A DNA stretch of 64,000 bases from positions 3,125,001 through 3,189,000 of the forward strand of contig NZ_PDCM01000002.1 of NCBI RefSeq assembly GCF_008634025.1, in the 5' to 3' direction. The notes under the pieces were generated by a model, which made no database searches, was not told where the DNA came from, and saw nothing but the letters and a program-made list of their open reading frames with translations. How positions within the stretch are numbered: the stretch's first letter is position 1; each line of letters starts with the position of its first letter. A program made the translations under genes and the position numbers. This document shows, piece after piece, positions 34,600 to 42,536 of the stretch. The stretch is from Streptomyces albofaciens JCM 4342 (GTDB taxonomy: Bacteria > Actinomycetota > Actinomycetes > Streptomycetales > Streptomycetaceae).

Positions 34600-36510
34600 A
34601 TGAAGGGCAGCGAGCAAACGGGAAAGCGGTTCGTCGACTATCCCCGCCGGGGCCGCAGCGGCTGGCGCCGGTGGCTGCCGTCCTGGAGACAGCAGCTCGG
34701 CGTTTCGGCCGTCGGCGCGGCCGGTCTCGCCGGGCTCTTCGCCGTCGTGTACGCCCAGGTCGACATCCCGGACGAGAACGCCGCCGCGCGCCAGGAAGCC
34801 ACCGTCTATTACTGGGCGGACGGCAGCCAGATGGTGACCGAGGGCGCCGTCAACCGGCAGAACGTGAGCCTCGGCCAGGTGCCCGACCCGGTGGAACACG
34901 CCGTGATCGCGGCCGAGAACGCGAGTTTCTACTCCGATTCCGGGGTCTCGCTCTCCGGTATCGCGCGGGCCGCGGTGAACATGGCCCAGGGCCAGGACGC
35001 ACAGGGCGGCTCGACCATCACCCAGCAGTATGTGAAGAACACCTATCTCTCGCAGGACCAGACGCTCAAGCGCAAGGTGAAGGAATTCTTCATCGCGCTG
35101 AAGCTGGACAACCGCAAGTCCAAGACGGAGATCCTTCAGGGGTATCTCAACACCAGTTATTTCGGGCGGCATTCGTTCGGCATCCAGGCCGCCGCGAACG
35201 CGTACTACGGCATTCCGGCCAAGGACCTGGATCCCAGTCAGGGTGCGGCGCTGGCCGCGCTGCTCAAAGGTGCCGAACAGTACGACCCGGCACTGAGCGA
35301 GGCCAATCACCGGCGTGCGGTGGCGCGTTGGAAGTGGATTCTGGACCGCGAGGTGGAGACCGGGATGATGAGCCGGGAGGAGCGCGCCCGGTACACCCGG
35401 TTCCCCGAGCCGCGCACACCCGTCACCCCGACCAGTCAGAAGGGCCAGACCGGCTATCTCGTCGACGCCGCGAAGAAGTACCTCAAAAGCCGTACCGGCC
35501 TGACCGACCGCGATCTCGCGCGCGGCGGCTACCGCATCCACACCACCTTCGAGAAGGACCGGGTGGCCCGGCTGGCGAAAGCGGTGGAGGACGAGCAGCG
35601 CCGCGGTATCGATCCGAAGAAGCGGGCCGCCGACACGCACGTGGAATTCGGTGCCGCGTCGGTGCGGCCCCGGGACGGCGCGGTCGTCGCGCTCTACGGC
35701 GGCCCGGACGCGACGCGGCACTTCGCGAACAACGCGGACACCGCGGGCGTACCGGCCGGCTCGGCCTTCAAGCCGTTCGTGCTGGCCGCCGCCCTCCGCG
35801 ACCCCGCGCCCGAAAGTACCGAGACGCCCGAGCGGGAAGCCGCCGCGCCCGCGGACGCACCCGCTCCGGGCGTGGCCACCGTGCGGGGCGTCGTGCCGCC
35901 GGACCTGTACGAGGGTCTGGTGACCTCCGCCCATCCGCCGTTCGTCGCCGCCGGGCGGCGCCTGGGCCTGGAGAAGGTGCGCGACCTGGCGATCGAGGCG
36001 GGCCTGCACAAGGCGAGCCTGGCGCGCCTGGAGCGTACGTTCCCGCTCGGCACCTCCACGCCCAGCGCGATCCGGCTGGCCGGCGCGTACTCGCTCTTCG
36101 GCAACGACGGCAGCCGGACCGAGCCGTACTCGGTGACCAGGGTGGAGCACGACGGCCGGCCGTTGCCGGGCCTCGCGCGGCCGGCGCCGCGCCGCGTGCT
36201 GGCGCCGGAGGCGGCGCTCGTCATCAAGCAGGCGCTCCAGGCGTACGCCGGGAAGACGCTGCCCCCGGAGACCGCGGCGAAGCTGCCGCGCGGTGTCTGG
36301 GCGGGCGGCACCGGTCCGCGGGACCGTATGCGGTCGGCGTGGTTCATCGGCAACGACGGCACCGGCGGCGGCGGGCTGACCACCGCCGTCACCGTCTTCC
36401 GCGCCGAGCCCGGGGCGCCGCGGCTGCTGCCGATGGAGGGCGTGGGCGGCGACCCGCGGTTCGGCAACGGCATACCGCCCCGGATCTGGGCGGCGTACGC
36501 CGGGAAGTGA
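34600..36510 (+). CDS. class A PBP-like glycosyltransferase with a degenerate transpeptidase domain
   Basis: A 636-residue protein with one N-terminal membrane helix (QQLGVSAVGAAGLAGLFAVVYA). The GT51 glycosyltransferase domain is intact: AAENASFYSDSG with the catalytic Glu near 106, GGSTITQQYVKN, RKVKEFFIALKL, KTEILQGYLN. It polymerises lipid II into glycan strands. The transpeptidase domain keeps the Ser-x-x-Lys (SAFK, 388-391) but has SAH (443-445) where SxN is expected and GGTG (569-572) where KTG is expected, plus a Pro/Ala/Glu insert at 402-424. It probably cannot cross-link peptides. Confidence 0.85.
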   Translation: MKGSEQTGKRFVDYPRRGRSGWRRWLPSWRQQLGVSAVGAAGLAGLFAVVYAQVDIPDENAAARQEATVYYWADGSQMVTEGAVNRQNVSLGQVPDPVEHAVIAAENASFYSDSGVSLSGIARAAVNMAQGQDAQGGSTITQQYVKNTYLSQDQTLKRKVKEFFIALKLDNRKSKTEILQGYLNTSYFGRHSFGIQAAANAYYGIPAKDLDPSQGAALAALLKGAEQYDPALSEANHRRAVARWKWILDREVETGMMSREERARYTRFPEPRTPVTPTSQKGQTGYLVDAAKKYLKSRTGLTDRDLARGGYRIHTTFEKDRVARLAKAVEDEQRRGIDPKKRAADTHVEFGAASVRPRDGAVVALYGGPDATRHFANNADTAGVPAGSAFKPFVLAAALRDPAPESTETPEREAAAPADAPAPGVATVRGVVPPDLYEGLVTSAHPPFVAAGRRLGLEKVRDLAIEAGLHKASLARLERTFPLGTSTPSAIRLAGAYSLFGNDGSRTEPYSVTRVEHDGRPLPGLARPAPRRVLAPEAALVIKQALQAYAGKTLPPETAAKLPRGVWAGGTGPRDRMRSAWFIGNDGTGGGGLTTAVTVFRAEPGAPRLLPMEGVGGDPRFGNGIPPRIWAAYAGK

Positions 36511-36534
36511 GCGGCGGCCGGGCCGGGCCGGGGC

Positions 36535-37176
36535 TCAGTCGTTGGCGACGACCGGGTACCGCGGCTCGCGCTCGGCCATCTGCTTCAGCGCGTCCTTGCG
36601 GTCGCGCTTGGAGAGCCGGTCGATGTACAGGTAGCCGTACAGGTGGTCGGTCTCGTGCTGGAGGCAGCGCGCGAAGTAGCCGGTGCCCGCGACCTTGATC
36701 GGGTTGCCCTCGGCGTCCTGGCCGCGGACCACCGCGTAGTCGGGGCGGGCCAGCTCCGCGTACGCGCCGGGCACGGACAGGCAGCCCTCGTTGGAGTCGT
36801 CCAGCACCCGCCGCTCGACCGGCAGGTCCTCCAGGACCGGGTTGCAGACCGCGCCGACGTGGCGTACGCCCTCGTCGTCCAGGCAGTCGTACACGAAGAC
36901 CTTCAGGTCCACGCCGATCTGGTTGGCGGCCAGGCCCACGCCCTCGGCCGTGCGCTGGCTGGCGAACATGTCGTCGATGAGCCGGGCCAGCCCGTCGTCG
37001 AACTCGGTGACGTCCTTGCACTCCTTGTGCAGCACCGGGTTGCCGACGACGGTGATCGGACGGGACGTACCGCGCTCGCGGTGCGCCTTCTCCCGCTCGT
37101 CCGCGCCGGTGACGTCGTCGACGAAGCCCTCCGCCGCCCGCTCCTCGTTGTGGTCAAAAACAGGCTGTTGCGCCAT
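36535..37176 (-). CDS. def: peptide deformylase
   Basis: Removes the formyl group from nascent proteins, a metal-dependent essential step. The 213-residue protein has all three motifs: [19 protein letters not shown] (metal Cys) and [11 protein letters not shown] (metal His pair and catalytic Glu). It carries about 40 extra N-terminal residues before [15 protein letters not shown], common in Streptomyces versions. It converges on the glycosyltransferase and is followed by no partner such as fmt. Confidence 0.95.
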   Translation of the reverse strand: MAQQPVFDHNEERAAEGFVDDVTGADEREKAHRERGTSRPITVVGNPVLHKECKDVTEFDDGLARLIDDMFASQRTAEGVGLAANQIGVDLKVFVYDCLDDEGVRHVGAVCNPVLEDLPVERRVLDDSNEGCLSVPGAYAELARPDYAVVRGQDAEGNPIKVAGTGYFARCLQHETDHLYGYLYIDRLSKRDRKDALKQMAEREPRYPVVAND

Positions 37177-37245
37177 CTCCGCCGTACGCCTTCCTGGAAA
37201 CCCGAAATTCTTCGCCCACCAGCCTACGGGGCGCCCCGGCGGCCC

Positions 37246-38232
37246 TCAGCAGACCTCTTCAAGATCACGCCACTCCCGGGTGTCCGGGCTGTCCGCGACC
37301 CAGCCGTCCAGCAGGCCGCGCACCAGACCGGCGGGCGCCGCGATGCCGCACTCGCGCTCCGGCACCCACAGCGAGCCGGAGCCCGCGGTGCGGTGGCCCA
37401 GCGGCCCCGGGTGGCCCGGTTCGCTGTGGTCGTGCGGGTCCAGGTGCTCGCCCTCGCCCTCGTCGCTGGGCATCCGGCTCTCGGAGCACGTACGGCACAG
37501 CAGGCGGACGGAGGACGACCAGTCCTCGGCGGCAAAGCCCGCGTCGGCGGCCAGGCGCTCCAGGGCGTCCCGGTCGGCCTCCGTGGCGGCCTCCAGGAGC
37601 ACCACCCAGGTCGGTACCGGGGAGGGCGCCCAGAGCTCGATCTCGTCGAACACCGGGAAGGACGGTCCGGCGGCGGTGGTGCGCTCGCCGTTCGGGACGC
37701 CGTCGTGCAGCACGACCTCGCCCCAGCGCCGCCCGGAGGACGGCAGCGGGATGGAGAGCACTTCGATGCGGGCCGGGTCCAGCCGGCGGCCCCAGACCAC
37801 CTCGGCCTCGCCCTCGGGCGACAGGCGCACGGCGGCGCTGCCCAGCTCCATGCCGACCGGCTCCGCGGACGGCGAGCCCTCGCCGGGGACCTTGAGGCCG
37901 TACGCCTGCCAGGCGCGCCGGGCCAGCGGCCAGTCCTGGAGGGCGGTGGCGGCGATGCCCACGTTCCACCAGTCGGGGGCCCCGGCCTCGCGGTCCAGCA
38001 GGGCGACCGCGCGCAGTCCGGCGGCGCGCGCCTGCTCCCAGTCGTGCCGGAACTTGTGCAGCAGCGCGAGGTTGAACCAGGACTCCGACAGCCACGGCTC
38101 CATGTCCGCGGCCCGGGTCAGCAGCGCGCCCGCGTCCTCGTAACGGCCGTCACCGATCAGCGTGAAAGCGCGGTCGGTCGCCTGTCGCCACGAGGCGGAG
38201 GGCCGGTGCCGTACCTTGCCGAAGATCCTCAC
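37246..38232 (-). CDS. TPR-containing protein
   Basis: A 328-residue cytoplasmic protein. The N-terminal part has tetratricopeptide-like helices (RAFTLIGDGRYEDAGALLTRAADMEPWLSESW and RHDWEQARAAGLRAVALLDREAGAPDWWNVG, each a helix pair). The C-terminal half is a mixed domain with Cys pairs (LLCRTCSES, ECGIAAP). GTG 38232 gives the start MRIFGKVRHRPSASW. It is upstream of def on the same strand, with a 69-bp gap. The function is unknown; the conserved location beside def in Streptomyces is from memory. Confidence 0.75.
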   Translation of the reverse strand: MRIFGKVRHRPSASWRQATDRAFTLIGDGRYEDAGALLTRAADMEPWLSESWFNLALLHKFRHDWEQARAAGLRAVALLDREAGAPDWWNVGIAATALQDWPLARRAWQAYGLKVPGEGSPSAEPVGMELGSAAVRLSPEGEAEVVWGRRLDPARIEVLSIPLPSSGRRWGEVVLHDGVPNGERTTAAGPSFPVFDEIELWAPSPVPTWVVLLEAATEADRDALERLAADAGFAAEDWSSSVRLLCRTCSESRMPSDEGEGEHLDPHDHSEPGHPGPLGHRTAGSGSLWVPERECGIAAPAGLVRGLLDGWVADSPDTREWRDLEEVC

Positions 38233-38796
38233 GATTCCCGCCTGCTGGTTGCTTCCTGGATGCCGCCCCGGACGGAGGCCGGGGGCCGTTCGAGGGCCCA
38301 CTCGACAACCTGCCACAGATTGCCGCCGGGCTCAGCCCGGTTGCCGCGCCGGCCGCGGCCCGCCACCGACCCCCTCATCGGCTCCTTGCCTTTCGCCGAC
38401 CCCCTGAATCCCCGTTCGTGGGGGTTCCTTCGCATCCAACCATGCCCATCTCCGGGGCCGCTCATTACCCATCGGTTCCATGACCTTGCGCGGGTGTTTG
38501 TGGCGGTCTGGGTGGGGCGTGCGACACGAACGTCCGCACGAGTTGTGCCACGGGACGGCTGTCGGCGACGCGGCCGGGCCGTACATCGGAAGCGGCCCCG
38601 GGAACCGCGCGTGCTGCCCCGCTCCGGGGGGCGCGCGAGATGCGCTGTCCGGCAGGAGCCGGAACGGCGTTCGGCAATGAGGTGTTCGGGAACGCCGAAG
38701 CGCCGTGCGGGAGTTGGCGCCCGGCGGGCGGGAAAAGCGTGAAGATCGGGCGGGACGAAACGCCCCGCCCCTCACCCCTTCGGGTGATACGCCGCG
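38233..38796. other. 564-bp gap between the TPR gene and rsrA
   Basis: No reading frame here has both a good start and coding-like composition. The sequence 38480-38700 has mixed GC and could hold a leader for the TPR gene, which is transcribed leftward. I see no clear RNA or repeat. Confidence 0.4.
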
Positions 38797-39204
38797 TTAT
38801 TCGGCCCGCGCGGTCTCGCCGCGCGCGTCGAGCGTGCCGTCCGGGCCGGGCCCGGCGGCCTGCTCGGAGGCCTTGGCCGCCGCGGCGGCGCGGGCCTCCG
38901 CCTGTTCCTGCTTCGCCTGCTCCAGCACGCTCTGCTCGGGCACCGCCTCGCCCGCGCGGATCAGGTCGATCCGGCCCATGACCTTCGACCGCAGATCGGT
39001 CGGCACGTCGTCATGGCCGCAGCAGCGCTTGACGAGCTTCTTGACGGCCTGCTCCAGCCCGTACTTCTCCAGGCAGGGCGAGCACTCGTCGAAGTGCTCC
39101 TGGAACTTCTCGCATTCACCGGCCGGCATCTCACGGTCGAGATACTCGTACAGATGGTCGAGGACCTCTGAGCAGTCCTTCTCGTGCGGCTCTCCGCAGC
39201 TCAT
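38797..39204 (-). CDS. rsrA: redox-sensitive zinc anti-sigma factor RsrA
   Basis: A 135-residue ZAS-family anti-sigma factor. It has Cys3, His7, Cys11, Cys31, the H37xxxC41xxC44 motif (HFDECSPC), and the Cys61-Cys62 pair, the same positions as in S. coelicolor RsrA. In the reduced zinc form it sequesters SigR; disulfide formation under thiol stress releases it. The C-terminal third is an Ala/Glu-rich tail. The ATG overlaps the sigR stop as ATGA, giving translational coupling. Confidence 0.96.
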   Translation of the reverse strand: MSCGEPHEKDCSEVLDHLYEYLDREMPAGECEKFQEHFDECSPCLEKYGLEQAVKKLVKRCCGHDDVPTDLRSKVMGRIDLIRAGEAVPEQSVLEQAKQEQAEARAAAAAKASEQAAGPGPDGTLDARGETARAE

Positions 39205-39899
39205 GATCCCGAGCCTTTCCGATCGTGCGGCTGCGACGACTGCCCGGTCGCAGCGCCCGCGCCGGCGGGGACCAGCCCACGCTCACGGGCGTAATCCTCC
39301 AGCATGCCGCGCAGTTGGCGCCGGCCGCGGTGCAGACGGGACATCACCGTGCCGATGGGTGTACCCATGATGTCGGCGATCTCCTTGTACGCAAAGCCCT
39401 CGACGTCCGCGAGATAGACCGCGATGCGGAATTCCTCCGGAATGGCCTGAAGGGCGGCCTTCACGTCGGAGTCCGGCAGATGGTCCAGCGCCTGCGACTC
39501 GGCGGAGCGCAGCCCGGTCGACATGTGCGACTCGGCGCGCGCCAGCTGCCAGTCCTCGATCTCCTCGGCGGCGCTGCGCTGGGGTTCGCGCTGCTTCTTG
39601 CGGTAGGAGTTGATGAAGGTGTTCGTGAGGATGCGGTACAGCCACGCCTTGAGGTTCGTTCCCTCACGGAACTGGTGGAAGGACGCATACGCCTTTGCAT
39701 ACGTCTCCTGAACCAGGTCCTCCGCATCGGCCGGGTTGCGCGTCATGCGCAGCGCGGCCGAATACATCTGGTCCAGGAAGGTGAGCGCGTCCCGCTCGAA
39801 GCGCGCGTTGCGCTCGGCGTCCGTCTCCCGCGTCCCGTTGCCGGCGTGTCCCTCCGCCGTGCCGTCGGTCCCTGCGTCGGTACCGGTGACCGGACCCAC
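39201..39899 (-). CDS. sigR: ECF sigma factor SigR (thiol-oxidative stress)
   Basis: A 232-residue ECF sigma factor controlling the disulfide-stress regulon (thioredoxin, mycothiol). Region 2 begins [27 protein letters not shown] and region 4 includes [23 protein letters not shown], both characteristic. GTG 39899 gives the classical form (starting GPVTGTDAG). The frame stays open upstream to an ATG at 40061, which would give the longer, unstable isoform with about 54 extra residues known as SigR' in S. coelicolor. The stop overlaps rsrA. Confidence 0.95.
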   Translation of the reverse strand: MGPVTGTDAGTDGTAEGHAGNGTRETDAERNARFERDALTFLDQMYSAALRMTRNPADAEDLVQETYAKAYASFHQFREGTNLKAWLYRILTNTFINSYRKKQREPQRSAAEEIEDWQLARAESHMSTGLRSAESQALDHLPDSDVKAALQAIPEEFRIAVYLADVEGFAYKEIADIMGTPIGTVMSRLHRGRRQLRGMLEDYARERGLVPAGAGAATGQSSQPHDRKGSGS

Positions 39900-40208
39900 C
39901 TCCTCCAACACCGTGACGGGTCCGGATGCTGACCCGCTCGAATCGGAGAATAGACGACGATCCGGTACCGCCGCCGCTCCAGCCATGGCGGTCTGGGCGC
40001 CGCGCAGCTGTGTCCACTGCAGGTCAGCGGCCTGCGGGCGGGCTGGGCAAGCGATTCCCATGCGGCGGGCTCCCATTCTTCGAAGATTCCTTCAACGTCC
40101 TGCAACCCGCACAACAGCCGCGCCCCGCACGTCATTCCCGCACCGTGCGCGCGGGACGTGAGCATGGTCACGCGGATGTCCGGGCGCCACCGGAACACCC
40201 CCGAGCCC

Positions 40209-40243
40209 TTGACAAAAGCGCTTGCCGGTTCGGCAATGAAGAC
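40209..40243 (+). promoter_or_regulatory. promoter of the XRE-cupin regulator, probably leaderless
   Basis: TTGACA (40209-40214), a 17-bp spacer, and GGCAAT (40232-40237). The expected start of transcription, about seven bases on, coincides with the ATG at 40244, and no Shine-Dalgarno sequence is present. Confidence 0.65.
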
Positions 40244-40837
40244 ATGGACGACAAGGCGTACGAACGGGTGCTCACGGACGTGGGGCCGCGGCTGCGGCGG
40301 CTACGGCAGGAGAGAGGGGTGACACTCGCCGCGCTCTCGGAAACGACGGGCATCTCGGTGAGCACCCTCTCGCGCCTGGAGTCGGGCGGGCGCAAGGCCA
40401 CCCTGGAACTGCTGCTGCCGCTCGCCCAGGCCCATCAGGTGCCGCTGGACGAGCTGGTCGGCGCGCCCGAGGTGGGCGATCCGCGGGTACGCGCGGTGCC
40501 GCAGCGCCGCAAGCACATGACGTTCGTGCCGCTGACCCGGCAGCCCGGCGGCCTCCAGGCGTACAAGATGGTCATCGACCCGGTGCCGGGCACCCCCGAA
40601 CAGCGCACCCACGAGGGCTACGAGTGGCTGTACGTGCTCTCCGGGCGACTGCGGCTGCTGCTCTCGGACCGGGACGTGGTGCTGCGCTCCGGCGAGGCCG
40701 CGGAGTTCGACACCCGGCTGCCGCACTGGTTCGGCCCGGCGGACGACAAGCCGGTGGAGATCCTCAGCCTCTTCGGGCGGCAGGGCGAGCGGATGCATGT
40801 ACGCGCCAAGCCGCGCTCCAGGCAGGACGACGACTGA
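40244..40837 (+). CDS. XRE-family regulator with C-terminal cupin domain
   Basis: A 197-residue regulator. The N-terminal HTH is LRRLRQERGVTLAALSETTGISVSTLSRLESGGRKATLELL, split around the turn at TGIS, and the C-terminal cupin (from about residue 105) has HEGYEWLYVLSGRLRLLLSDRDVVLRSGEAAEFDTRLPHW. Such proteins sense a small molecule through the cupin barrel. It is divergent from sigR and converges on the hydrolase. The promoter suggests a leaderless mRNA. The ligand is unknown. Confidence 0.88.
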   Translation: MDDKAYERVLTDVGPRLRRLRQERGVTLAALSETTGISVSTLSRLESGGRKATLELLLPLAQAHQVPLDELVGAPEVGDPRVRAVPQRRKHMTFVPLTRQPGGLQAYKMVIDPVPGTPEQRTHEGYEWLYVLSGRLRLLLSDRDVVLRSGEAAEFDTRLPHWFGPADDKPVEILSLFGRQGERMHVRAKPRSRQDDD

Positions 40838-40867
40838 GCGGCGCACGTCCGACGGGCCGGCCGCGGT

Positions 40868-41494
40868 TCAGGCGAAGAGGCCGTCCAGCCACTCCCCCAC
40901 CGCGTCCGTGAGCAGGACCATCGCCGCCGGCTCGTCGAGGTCCGCCTTCTTCGGTACGGCGAACCCGTGGTCCCCGTGCGGCACCTCGACCACGCGGGTG
41001 CCCGCCGGGAACTCCGACGGCCGCCCGAACGGGTCACGGCCGCCCTGCACCACCAGCGTCGGCAGCCCGGCCCCGGTCAGTTCGTCCGCGCGCGACTTCT
41101 CCGGCTTGCCCGGCGGGTGCAGCGGGAAGCTCAGCGCCAGTACGGCGCGCGCGCCCAGACCGCGCGCCGTACGGCAGGCCACCCGCGCCCCCGCGCTGCG
41201 CCCGCCCGCGACCACCGGCAGCCCCGGCTTCTCCAGGGCGGGCCACAGCGCGGTCCACGCGGTGTCCAGCGTCCTGGGGGCCGGCGCGAGCTTCTTGCCG
41301 GCGACCCGCCACGGCTGCTCGACCAGCGCGACGGTGTAGCCGCGCGCGGGCAGCGCGGCGGCCAGCGCGCGCAGGTCCCGGGCCTCGATGCCGCCGCCCG
41401 CGCCATGGCCGACCGCGAGGACGGCCCGCGCGTCCTCCGCCGGGTGCCAGGTGACGCGCGCCTCACCCACGGGTGTCTCCACTGTTTCGCTCAC
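40868..41494 (-). CDS. alpha/beta hydrolase (KANL3/Tex30-like, dienelactone-hydrolase type)
   Basis: A 208-residue hydrolase. AVLAVGHGAGGGIEARDL is the oxyanion strand-turn, VVAGGRSAGARVACRTA holds the nucleophile Ser in the GxSxG-like elbow, and PTLVVQGGRDPFGRP plus VEVPHGDHGFAVPK provide the Asp and His of the triad. GTG 41494 is the likely start; an upstream ATG lies in the repetitive gap before the SRAP gene. The substrate is unknown. Confidence 0.85.
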   Translation of the reverse strand: MSETVETPVGEARVTWHPAEDARAVLAVGHGAGGGIEARDLRALAAALPARGYTVALVEQPWRVAGKKLAPAPRTLDTAWTALWPALEKPGLPVVAGGRSAGARVACRTARGLGARAVLALSFPLHPPGKPEKSRADELTGAGLPTLVVQGGRDPFGRPSEFPAGTRVVEVPHGDHGFAVPKKADLDEPAAMVLLTDAVGEWLDGLFA

Positions 41495-41580
41495 ACCCTC
41501 ATCCTGCCGCCCCGGCCCCGCGGACCGGCTCCGGGGCGCGCGTCGGAAAGGGCGCGCGTCAAAGGGCACGCGTCAGAAGG

Positions 41581-41655
41581 CGCGTCGGAAAAGGCCCGCG
41601 TCAGAAAAGGCCCGCGTCAGAAAAGGCCCGCGTCAGAAAAGGCCCGCGTCAGAAC
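41581..41655. repeat. 16-bp tandem repeat overlapping the SRAP stop codon
   Basis: Four to five copies of CGCGTCAGAAAAGGCC run from 41581; the first copy has G for A. The last copy contains the stop codon of the SRAP gene (TGA on the minus strand at 41649-41651). Each copy therefore carries a TCA stop triplet, and the array looks like expansion of the gene's own 3' end. Confidence 0.9.
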
Positions 41656-42467
41656 AGCGTCTCCTCCTCCGGCGCAGGCAGCTCCTTGACCAGCTCGGGC
41701 CCGTTGTTGCGGACGTTGCTCACGTCGGACGACACCGGGTAGGCGCGCATCAGCCCGGCGGGCGGCGGCGCGAGCAGCGGCAGCAGGTCGTCCACGTCCG
41801 TACGGGCCGGGTCGAGCCAGGCGTCCCACTTGTCGGGCGTCAGGACCAGCGGCATCCGCGGGTGGATGTCGGCGAGCGCCTGCGGGCCCGCGCCGCCGTC
41901 CGCGTTCGCCAGCGGGGTGGCCTCGGCCTCGGTGGTGACGACCGTGCAGGTCACCCACCACGCCTGCGGGTGGTCGTCGGGCAGCGTACGGTCGCGCCAG
42001 AACTCGTACAGCCCGGCCAGCGCCATCACCTGCCCGTCCGCCGGTGTGACGAAGTACGGCTGCTTGCGCGGGCGCTTGCGCTTGCCCTGCTCCTCCAGCT
42101 GCCGTTCGGCTGCCGCGGTGACCCACTCGTAGTAGCCGTCGCCGGGCAGCAGGCAGCGGCGGGCCGCGAACGCCCGCTTGAACGACGGCTTCTCGTGCAC
42201 CGTCTCCGCCCGGGCGTTGATCATCTTCACCCCGACATCGGGCGATTTCGCCCAGGACGGGACCAGTCCCCAGGTCAGTCTCCGCAGCTGGCGAACCGGA
42301 CGGCGGTCTTCCGCGTCTTTCAGGGGACGTTCGAGCACCGCGTGGACGTTCTTCGTCGGGGCGACGTTCCAGTCGGGCGCCAGGGTCTCCTCCGGTTCCC
42401 ACTTCTCGACCTCGAAGAGCCCCACCAGATCCTCGGGGCTGCGACTCGCTGCATACCGTCCGCACAT
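41649..42467 (-). CDS. SRAP/HMCES-family peptidase (YedK type)
   Basis: A 272-residue SOS-response-associated peptidase that forms a protective thiazolidine crosslink with abasic sites in single-stranded DNA. After removal of Met, Cys2 is the catalytic residue; MCGRYAASRS, WNVAPTKNVHAVL (Asn34), GDGYYEW (catalytic Glu) and DIHPRMPLVL (His) are all present. The first 16 nt of the gene are the attachment core of the adjacent element. The ATG at 42467 now has GAGGGG (plus-strand 42477-42482) 9 nt upstream, supplied by the element. Confidence 0.93.
   Translation of the reverse strand: MCGRYAASRSPEDLVGLFEVEKWEPEETLAPDWNVAPTKNVHAVLERPLKDAEDRRPVRQLRRLTWGLVPSWAKSPDVGVKMINARAETVHEKPSFKRAFAARRCLLPGDGYYEWVTAAAERQLEEQGKRKRPRKQPYFVTPADGQVMALAGLYEFWRDRTLPDDHPQAWWVTCTVVTTEAEATPLANADGGAGPQALADIHPRMPLVLTPDKWDAWLDPARTDVDDLLPLLAPPPAGLMRAYPVSSDVSNVRNNGPELVKELPAPEEETLF
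42452..42467. other. attachment core, SRAP-proximal end of the element
   Basis: CATACCGTCCGCACAT, repeated exactly at 51220-51235. It equals codons 1-5 of the SRAP gene on the minus strand. It marks the left boundary of the 42468-51219 element. Confidence 0.88.
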
Positions 42468-42482
42468 CTAGATCCACCCCTC

Positions 42483-42536
42483 TGACCTGCGGATTCCCCG
42501 AGTCAGGCCGCCGTAGTCAGCACCAAGTCAGCACGG
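42483..42536. repeat. candidate integrase arm sites, left end
   Basis: TGACCTGCGG at 42483-42492 also occurs at 51170-51179. AGTCAGCACGG at 42526-42536 also occurs at 51118-51128, with a near copy AGTCAGCAC at 42515-42523. Pairs of short direct repeats shared by both ends are what lambda-type arm sites look like. Confidence 0.6.

Noticed and set aside
40054..40059. GGGAAT on the minus strand as a SigR-type -35 for sigR
   Set aside because: No GTT follows at 16-19 bp on that strand; a second GGAATC nearby also lacks it. It cannot be called without 5' end data.
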